Made by a program: the position numbers and the translations under genes. The notes beneath the pieces are model-generated. The model was not told where the DNA came from and made no database searches. It saw only the letters and a program-made list of their open reading frames with translations. This document shows positions 7,660 to 12,041 of a DNA stretch of 12,041 bases, piece by piece (positions within the stretch are counted from its first letter, which is position 1; each line of letters begins with the position of its first letter). This DNA is from an uncultured Terriglobus sp. (lineage in GTDB: Bacteria > Acidobacteriota > Terriglobia > Terriglobales > Acidobacteriaceae). The stretch spans positions 10,253 through 22,293 of the forward strand of contig CALMRM010000248.1 in assembly GCA_937871605.1 (NCBI GenBank), written 5' to 3'.

Positions 7660-8631
7660 CTAGCGGTCGACCAGCACCTGGTAGTGCGCGTAGTTCGCAC
7701 CCTTCACCACCAGGCCGCCGAACTTGACGACCACGTACTGCGACGCCAGCGAGCCGGGCATGCCCAGCTGGAAGACACGCGGGTTCGGGTCGGTCAGCCA
7801 GTGGTACTCCACCAGGTCCTCCGTCACGATGTAGGCCGGTAGCACGGCACTGCCTGACCCCGGTGTGCCGGTATAACCCAGCGTCCACTCTGGAATCAGC
7901 GGCAGATCGCCCGCCTGCGTGCTCAGCGTCTTCACTGTCAGGCCGCCTTCCACCGTTTTGGTGTTCAGCACGACGTTGAAGGCCGTCTTGATCTCGCGGT
8001 CAATCAGGTCCAGCAACACTGGATTGGCATAGATGGCGGTGGGTCGCACAGCATAGTTCGTGTTGCTCACCATTTGTGCCACGGCACTCTTCAGCCCATC
8101 CACAATGCTGCTGTTTGCGCCGATGGTGACAGAGTTACCGCCTGCCGCAATCTGCGCTGCAGCCCCGTAGTATTGGGTGCTGGTGGGCGTGCTCAGGCTG
8201 GTGTCCGCTCCGTTCCATAGCGCAACATCGTGGGCACGCATCACTCCGTCCACGGTATCGGCCAGGTCCTTCGCCTGCAGGTAGGCAAACTGGCTCTGCT
8301 GCGTGCCGATTTCCATGTCAAACAGGTTGTAGTTCAGCTGCGCCACAAGAGCCTTTAGCGGCACGGAGCGCTCCACCCGCGTGGGGCTGACCACGCTGGG
8401 CACAATGTTGCGCGGATCGACAAAGCCTGCTGCCAGTGAGGGAGAGGGGATGCCCGTTTCTTCGAAGAAGCGGGAGGGATGACCCGTTGCTGGCACCTGC
8501 TTGACGCGTTGGCCAAACGGGCCGCGGCGACGAACGATGTCAGTGATTTCCGTCTGAAACTGCGGCACTTCCACCGCGCCCGGTCCAATGTAATCGGCGG
8601 CGGCGTGAATGTCCTTGAACTGTGCAATCAT
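7660..8631 (-). CDS. Major capsid protein (HK97 fold)
   Basis: 323 residues, directly before the connector gene and downstream of protease and scaffold-like genes. The N-terminal arm (residues 1-60) contains IVRRRGPFGQRV and then RFFEETG. The middle has a long helix-like stretch (QAKDLADTVDGVMRAHDVALWNGADTS split over two segments) typical of the spine helix region. The C-terminal half has TAIYANPVLLDLID and ends with the E-loop/A-domain-like WLTDPNPRVFQLG and VVVKFGGLVVK. This matches HK97-fold capsid proteins of the 300-330 residue class. ATG at 8631 has GGAG 5 nt upstream. It should form the icosahedral shell; the missing terminase leaves its cargo unclear. Confidence 0.88.
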   Translation of the reverse strand: MIAQFKDIHAAADYIGPGAVEVPQFQTEITDIVRRRGPFGQRVKQVPATGHPSRFFEETGIPSPSLAAGFVDPRNIVPSVVSPTRVERSVPLKALVAQLNYNLFDMEIGTQQSQFAYLQAKDLADTVDGVMRAHDVALWNGADTSLSTPTSTQYYGAAAQIAAGGNSVTIGANSSIVDGLKSAVAQMVSNTNYAVRPTAIYANPVLLDLIDREIKTAFNVVLNTKTVEGGLTVKTLSTQAGDLPLIPEWTLGYTGTPGSGSAVLPAYIVTEDLVEYHWLTDPNPRVFQLGMPGSLASQYVVVKFGGLVVKGANYAHYQVLVDR

Positions 8632-8649
8632 TTGCTCTCCTAAAAAGCA

Positions 8650-8675
8650 AGAGCGCGGCTCATGGGCCGCGCTCT
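8650..8675 (-). terminator. Strong hairpin with U tract immediately before the capsid gene
   Basis: A perfect 10-bp stem (AGAGCGCGGC / GCCGCGCTCT) with a 6-nt loop, followed on the minus strand by TGCTTTTT and then, at once, the capsid Shine-Dalgarno. It has the form of an intrinsic terminator placed inside the cassette, in the 185-nt gap 8632-8816. Confidence 0.7.
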
Positions 8676-8763
8676 GTTAGCTGTCAAACACGAGTAAGCA
8701 GTCAGCATTGGTTTCGCTGGTCCGCTAACTCACTACATCCTTCACGTTTGCTGAGTCGATCGA

Positions 8764-8800
8764 CCTGTCGCAACGGCGCTGACCGGCGCCTCGCCACAGG
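8764..8800. repeat. Imperfect stem-loop in the capsid leader
   Basis: CCTGT at 8764-8768 pairs with ACAGG at 8796-8800, enclosing a GGCGC / GCGCC stem at 8775-8790. It lies just after the scaffold-like gene. Two similar 13-mers, GCTAACTCACTAC (8724-8736) and GCTGACTCGCTAC (8800-8812), matching at 11 of 13, lie in the same gap. No clear promoter is seen here. Confidence 0.35.
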
Positions 8801-8816
8801 CTGACTCGCTACTTCT

Positions 8817-9194
8817 CTACTTCATGAAGCCTGCACGCAAAAGTCCGCTCTTGACGGCAATGCGCTGCTCAATGCTCAGGCTGTGCAGGGCGTCGTCCAC
8901 TGAGGGTGCGCCGGGCTGCTCCGTAGCGCCCTTGGCCAGCAGCGACACCTGTGCGAATGGCACAGTCTTGCGGCCTGCGGCGGGTTGGACTTCCGCAGAG
9001 GCTTTGACCGATCGCATCTCTTCAACTGCCGCTTCCAACTGCCGGACGCGCGCTTGGAGTGCAACGATCGATGCCTTCAACTCCGTGTGCGCGGTCGCGT
9101 TGTGCAGCACACTGCTTTCAGTCAGCGCGTGGGGTACTGGATCGGCAGTCGCCACAATGGGGCCAATCGTCTCTGCCGTGTTCATCTCTTCCAT
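8817..9194 (-). CDS. Coiled-coil scaffold-like protein before the capsid gene
   Basis: 125 residues: a low-complexity N-terminus, a strong coiled-coil segment at about 37-66 (LKASIVALQARVRQLEAAVE), a charged linker, and a helical C-terminus with LSIEQRIAVKSGLLRAGFMK (residues 106-125). Position between the prohead protease and the capsid, plus a coiled coil, fits a scaffolding protein or a scaffold domain. I recall similar LS.EQRIAVK..LLRAG endings at the C-terminus of longer protease-region proteins in related phages, which is why a split gene is considered. The start ATG (9194) has GAGAGG 6 nt upstream. The 206-nt gap on its 5' side is filled by a palindromic repeat. Confidence 0.7.
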   Translation of the reverse strand: MEEMNTAETIGPIVATADPVPHALTESSVLHNATAHTELKASIVALQARVRQLEAAVEEMRSVKASAEVQPAAGRKTVPFAQVSLLAKGATEQPGAPSVDDALHSLSIEQRIAVKSGLLRAGFMK

Positions 9195-9212
9195 GCTGTT
9201 CCTCTCTCTTTT

Positions 9213-9397
9213 GTTGTCATCCCGTAGCTAAGCGAACGGATCTGCATGTGTGCTGGTTCATCTGTGCTCGTTCGTTTGGCACGAGGGTGCGATACCGTCG
9301 CGCGTCGCACGAACGGGTGAGCACTCGAGAGCAGCAAACATCTCAGGCGAGCCAGGCACACCTGCAGATCCCTCCGCTGACGCTGCGGGATGACAGA
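9213..9397. repeat. Inverted-repeat (MITE/REP-like) element between protease and scaffold genes
   Basis: Arms of about 45 nt at 9214-9255 and 9352-9396 are imperfect reverse complements, sharing TGTCATCCCG, GGATCTGCA and GTGTG blocks. Inside, GTGCTCGTTCGT (9264-9275) pairs with ACGAAC (9309-9314) plus GAGCAC (9319-9324), leaving a 4-nt bulge. The whole is a roughly 185-bp palindrome centred near 9305. It ends 3 nt past the protease stop and about 18 nt before the scaffold start. No coding capacity is seen in it. A non-autonomous mobile repeat or a large terminator-like structure are both possible. Confidence 0.65.
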
Positions 9398-9400
9398 CCT

Positions 9401-10033
9401 TTAGATTTGTGTGGCGCGTTGAGCACCACGTGCTGACGTCTGCGGCAAAGGCCGCATTGCCGGCGCACGGTCATGGCTAGGCGTACGCAACTTGCGTGTG
9501 CGCGTGCTGCAAGACGCCGCAAGCCCATGCTCGCCGTGCAAAACGCGGAAGCTGGTGCTGCGATATGCCGCCTTGCTGCGCAGCAGAATGGCCGCGCCGG
9601 TGAAGGTGGCTTTACTCAGCCGCCACACCTCTGCGCGCATATCTGCAACGTGAGCGTCAGCCAGTTCATAGCTCATGCCCAGCGCCTCGTCGCCATGCGC
9701 GTGCATTTCAGTCATCATCTCGCTGAAGTCACGGGCAAACAGATAGCCGCTCACCTTGACTTCATCGCCTTCAATCTCGGCCGCTGTGATGATGCCGCAC
9801 TTCTGCTTGGCATCGTGCCCATCCCAGCCCGCTTTGAAGTCCACAGCCATGCCCAAGAGGCTGGGCAGCGCGGCCTCGGCAGCCTCCCGCGTCAGCACCA
9901 CGCGATGCCCGCGCGCGCCGCTGGGTGCCTTGTCGCTGGGCTGGTCCACCAGCGTCAGCACACCTTCAAACGGCATCCGGTTCGGATGATTCGTCACCGT
10001 TGGAAACTCCACCGCCATCGCTCTCAGCTGCAC
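9401..10033 (-). CDS. Prohead protease (S78/U35-like)
   Basis: 210 residues from the GTG at 10033, chosen because AGGAGG lies 5 nt upstream; the ATG at 10018 is the alternative and one at 10099 has little support. The fold pattern matches HK97-type head-maturation serine proteases: the likely catalytic His in DGHD (residue 73), the likely nucleophile Ser in LGMSYE (121), the strand VKVSGYLFARDF (92-103) and the late strand KATFTGAAILLRSKAAY (141-157). It trims scaffold and capsid during maturation. It overlaps the portal 3' end by 68 nt. The last 45 residues are basic and low in complexity, unlike the rest, and end against the inverted-repeat element, suggesting a replaced or truncated C-terminus. 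Confidence 0.82.
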   Translation of the reverse strand: MQLRAMAVEFPTVTNHPNRMPFEGVLTLVDQPSDKAPSGARGHRVVLTREAAEAALPSLLGMAVDFKAGWDGHDAKQKCGIITAAEIEGDEVKVSGYLFARDFSEMMTEMHAHGDEALGMSYELADAHVADMRAEVWRLSKATFTGAAILLRSKAAYRSTSFRVLHGEHGLAASCSTRTRKLRTPSHDRAPAMRPLPQTSARGAQRATQI

Positions 10034-11279
10034 CCGTACCTCCTGTGTTCTCGTTGTCCGGCGAAAGCGGTGGCAAGCCGCGCATCCTTCGCACCTCATT
10101 CACCGTCAACACGCCCGCGCTTAGCAGTTGCACCTGGATATTGGCATCGTCCAAGGCGTCACGCACGATCAGGTCGTTAAAGATGAACTCGATGTCGTCC
10201 CAGCCCAACGCCTTGCTAAAGGCATCGCGCGTGATGTGCTCTGCAAGGAGCTTGGCCACCGGCACAATGGCCGACTGGAAGGCTTCTTCCGCCATTTCCG
10301 TCGCCGTGCTGCGGTTCACGTCCGCGGAAACACCCAGCAGCATCGGCGGGATGTCGAACGCTCCGGCGATGATGCGCAGAAGGAACTCCTGCCATTGCAG
10401 CCGCAGGTCGGCATCCGTGCCACCCGCAAAGCGCAACACCTCCGGCTTATTTGCGCTTGAGAGGATCGGCACCTGACCCGTGCCCTCCACCTCGTCCTGC
10501 CACCAGCGGATCAGCCGCTCGTGCTGCTGCGGTGTCGCCTCGTCCAGCCACAGCGCGTACTGCACCACGCTGTTGCTGGCCAGCTTGCCCGCGTACCGAT
10601 TCGCCGAGAGGAACTGGTTCATCGTCTCAAAGGCGACTTCCAGCCGCCCCAGACCAAACGGCGTGTGCGTGCGCGGATTCAGCCGCACATACATCAGTTC
10701 GCGGTCCAGCAGCGGCACGCCAACGCTCGCGCCAAAGGGCGTCTGCACATAGCGCGGCTGGTCGCTGTCACCGTTCCACTGCGCCTCCATGGCCACGGTG
10801 GCACCATCCACCGGCCACAGCCGCAGCGGCAGGGTGCTGTCGCCAGTCGGCTCCAGTTCCGCCGCACCAAAGCCGCCCACAATCACGTCTTCCAGCAGCG
10901 GCTCCAGCAGTGTGCGAAAGCTGTCCTGCGGGTTGGGCTGCTCCAGCAAGCGCCGCCCGGCAACCACCCGCGCCTGCAGGTCCGGGTCACTCGCATCCGC
11001 ATGGCGCTTGGGCCGCACCTGCCAGTCCATACCCGCGATGCGGTCCTTCACTACGTTGATGGCGCGCCGTGCCACCGGCGTTTCCGCAAAGCGGCGCAGG
11101 TTCGCAGGTGTCGGCTTGGGCATGGCCTGGGTGTTGCCGCCAGGCCGCCACGGACTTAGCACCGCCGGCAGCATACCCGCACCCGCCGTCTTGCGGGCAC
11201 CTTCCGCTGCCGCGTCGATCGCACCACTATCCTTCTTCCAACCGCGAAGCGCACCTCGCATCCGGTCGACTACTGTCAC
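9966..11279 (-). CDS. Phage portal protein
   Basis: 437 residues, complete. The dodecameric portal sits at one capsid vertex and passes DNA. Family features: an N-terminal basic segment, VARRAINVVKDRIAGMDW at 69-86, FGLGRLEVAF at 208-217, the stem/tunnel region with LRIIAGAFDIPPMLLG at 301-316, and the clip-to-crown region LLSAGVLTVNEVRRMRGLPP at 385-404. The C-terminus is a Gly/Ser/Asp-rich tail. The start is GTG at 11279 with an excellent Shine-Dalgarno (AAGGAGG, 7 nt upstream). It overlaps the protease gene by 68 nt. Remarkably, no terminase gene precedes it; the upstream 400 nt hold a hairpin and a repeat element, then a non-phage gene. Confidence 0.95.
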   Translation of the reverse strand: MTVVDRMRGALRGWKKDSGAIDAAAEGARKTAGAGMLPAVLSPWRPGGNTQAMPKPTPANLRRFAETPVARRAINVVKDRIAGMDWQVRPKRHADASDPDLQARVVAGRRLLEQPNPQDSFRTLLEPLLEDVIVGGFGAAELEPTGDSTLPLRLWPVDGATVAMEAQWNGDSDQPRYVQTPFGASVGVPLLDRELMYVRLNPRTHTPFGLGRLEVAFETMNQFLSANRYAGKLASNSVVQYALWLDEATPQQHERLIRWWQDEVEGTGQVPILSSANKPEVLRFAGGTDADLRLQWQEFLLRIIAGAFDIPPMLLGVSADVNRSTATEMAEEAFQSAIVPVAKLLAEHITRDAFSKALGWDDIEFIFNDLIVRDALDDANIQVQLLSAGVLTVNEVRRMRGLPPLSPDNENTGGTGAAESDGGGVSNGDESSEPDAV

Positions 11280-11305
11280 ACGGGACCTCCTTCCAAAAAC
11301 ACAAA

Positions 11306-11328
11306 AGGCGCAGCCTGTGGCCGCGCCT
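11306..11328 (-). terminator. Intrinsic-terminator-like hairpin just upstream of the portal gene
   Basis: The minus strand forms AGGCGC, a G.T wobble and GCC around an ACA loop, paired to GGC and GCGCCT, about 10 bp in all. It is followed by TTTTGTGTTTTT and then the portal Shine-Dalgarno. It would stop transcripts arriving from the right-hand gene, or act as a conditional attenuator. Confidence 0.7.
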
Positions 11329-11345
11329 CTCTTGCATGAGTCTGA

Positions 11346-11580
11346 TTCGCGCTGAAGGCGCGAGTTGTAACAGCCTAGGGCAACGCCCTAGGTAAGCAGG
11401 GCTACGAACAGGCGGGCTGAAGGCTCGCGTTCTTGCGCAACACGCATGGCTGGCAAATACTCGCTTGCAGTATTATGGGCTGCTCTGCAGCATAACGCGA
11501 ACCTTCAGTCCGCAGTGATGCTACTCCCGCCCACCTGGGGCGTTGCCCCAGGCTGTTACAGCGCAGGCCTTCAGCCCGCA
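11346..11580. repeat. Composite REP/BIME-like imperfect palindrome
   Basis: Outer arms 11351-11393 and 11533-11575 are reverse complements at 37 of 43 positions, and inner arms 11412-11431 and 11494-11513 at 18 of 20. A central AATAC...GTATT stem at 11456-11474 marks the axis near 11463. Each outer arm holds its own hairpin: CCTAGGGCAACGCCCTAGG (11374-11392), and at 11534-11552 the reverse complement of CCTGGGGCAACGCCCCAGG, with one compensatory pair change. All four arms contain CTGAAGG. I associate this repeat type with acidobacterial genomes; copy number is not visible here. An ORF across it looks spurious. Confidence 0.8.
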
Positions 11581-11597
11581 AACGCAGGGCCCACGCG

Positions 11598-11690
11598 CTA
11601 TGCGACCCCGTAGCCAGTCTGTATATCATCCGCAAGCTCAAGTTGCTTACGTCCACGAAGACGGTCAACAAAGCCCTCAAAGGCGTTCAC
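11598..11690 (-). CDS. Possible 30-residue ORF or gene remnant overlapping the upstream stop
   Basis: A GTG at 11690-11688 begins inside the GTG TGA end of the upstream gene and opens a 30-codon frame (including LRGRKQLELADDIQTGYG) that stops at 11598, where the repeat-rich stretch begins. The residue mix looks protein-like rather than repeat-like. It may be a coupled small gene or the 5' stub of a gene cut off when the repeat or cassette arrived. No recognised family. Between 11581 and 11597 nothing else is seen. Confidence 0.25.
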   Translation of the reverse strand: MNAFEGFVDRLRGRKQLELADDIQTGYGVA

Positions 11691-12041
11691 ACCCGCAGTT
11701 CCTTGCGTGCCGTTTCCGCGGTGCGGCTCAGATCATTGGTGGTCAACACACGCAGGCCCCACTCCTCCATCGTCTCTACGCCGAAGCGGTAGCGCTCCTC
11801 CGCCTCGTCGCTCTCCGGTGCGACCGAGCGCAGCGGCTCCACTACCGCGGCCAGGTCCAAAGAGGCGTTTTCGACACGCTGCACACCCTCGCGCAGTTTT
11901 TCGACGGAAAAGGCCAGCACCTTGGCCGCTTCCAGGTCGCCATCGAGCGACACGGCCTGGAACATGCGGATGACACCGTTGGGGCGGTAGCCGCAGTCGA
12001 GTTTCAGCGGGTCGCCGGCCCGGGTGTACTGGCTGGCGGGG
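11687..12041 (-). CDS. Conserved protein of unknown function, C-terminal part (possibly DUF3037-type)
   Basis: The last 117 residues are visible; the 5' end lies beyond the right edge, and the frame is open through the boundary (beginning PASQYTRAGDPLKL). Notable stretches are DCGYRPNGVIRMFQAVSLDG, VLAFSVEKLREGVQRVE and RYRFGVETMEEWGLRVLTT, ending TARKELRV. It has an alpha/beta soluble composition with no membrane segment. I associate this ending with acidobacterial proteins annotated DUF3037, but the defining N-terminal domain is out of view, so the name is tentative. It does not look like a terminase, which is the gene expected beside a portal. The internal ATG at 11965 is not the start. 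Confidence 0.75.
   Translation of the reverse strand, partial: PASQYTRAGDPLKLDCGYRPNGVIRMFQAVSLDGDLEAAKVLAFSVEKLREGVQRVENASLDLAAVVEPLRSVAPESDEAEERYRFGVETMEEWGLRVLTTNDLSRTAETARKELRV

Noticed and set aside
8659..8687. TTGACA at 8687-8682 as a capsid promoter -35
   Set aside because: At 16-18 nt spacing the -10 position falls in the GC-rich hairpin (CATGAG), which is not a usable -10.
8755..8764. GTCGATCGAC palindrome as an operator
   Set aside because: A single 10-bp palindrome of a type common by chance in GC-rich DNA, with no repressor gene or promoter next to it.
9473..10180. 235-codon plus-strand ORF opposite protease and portal
   Set aside because: Antisense to strongly supported phage genes; no motif.
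11402..11680. 92-codon minus-strand ORF across the composite palindrome
   Set aside because: It crosses both repeat arms, overlaps the repeat hairpins and has no ribosome site; such frames arise from the repeat itself.
11598..11690. TTGACC and TATACA as a portal promoter
   Set aside because: The two hexamers are about 38 nt apart, far too wide, and a terminator-like hairpin lies between them and the portal.
2391..11690. att direct repeats bounding the cassette
   Set aside because: Comparing sequence near 2391-2440 with 11580-11690 by eye gave no convincing shared core, and there is no integrase in the window.

Overview
The window is GC-rich bacterial chromosome in which every supported gene lies on the minus strand, so genes are read from high to low coordinates. 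It is most likely from the Acidobacteriota (Terriglobus/Granulicella-like). That is an inference from three things: base composition, a dispersed-repeat type (GCTGAAGG arms around a CCT.GGGCAACGCCC.AGG hairpin) that I associate with that group, and phage-protein styles familiar from those genomes. No rRNA, tRNA, CRISPR array, integrase or complete IS was seen.

Right edge (about 11598-12041): the C-terminal part of a conserved protein of unknown function (possibly DUF3037-type) and a tiny overlapping ORF. Next (about 11346-11580) is a roughly 230-bp imperfect palindrome of the REP/BIME type, then a terminator-like hairpin abutting the Shine-Dalgarno of the portal gene.

Centre (2438-11279): a compact HK97-type virion gene set in canonical order. 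It runs portal, prohead protease, coiled-coil scaffold-like protein, major capsid, head-tail adaptor, putative stopper, putative tail terminator, putative tail tube and a large tail hub/tip protein carrying a lectin-like insert, and ends with two small proteins (one a coiled coil plus membrane segment). Spacing is tight in the connector/tail block. GC-rich hairpins stand before the portal, capsid, adaptor and 84-residue genes. Terminase, tape measure, tail-assembly chaperone, endolysin and integrase are absent from the cassette, so it is either a decaying prophage or a domesticated particle cassette. A second inverted-repeat element (9213-9397) separates protease from scaffold and may have split a longer protein.

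Left (1-2390): a housekeeping operon of purE, purK and an Hsp70-family chaperone (5' part only). purE and purK overlap by 4 nt (GTGA). A perfect TATAAT sits 8 nt before the purE ATG and suggests a leaderless or nearly leaderless transcript. PurK converts AIR to N5-CAIR and PurE converts that to CAIR in de novo purine synthesis. The phage-derived cassette ends only 48 nt upstream of purE, on the same strand.
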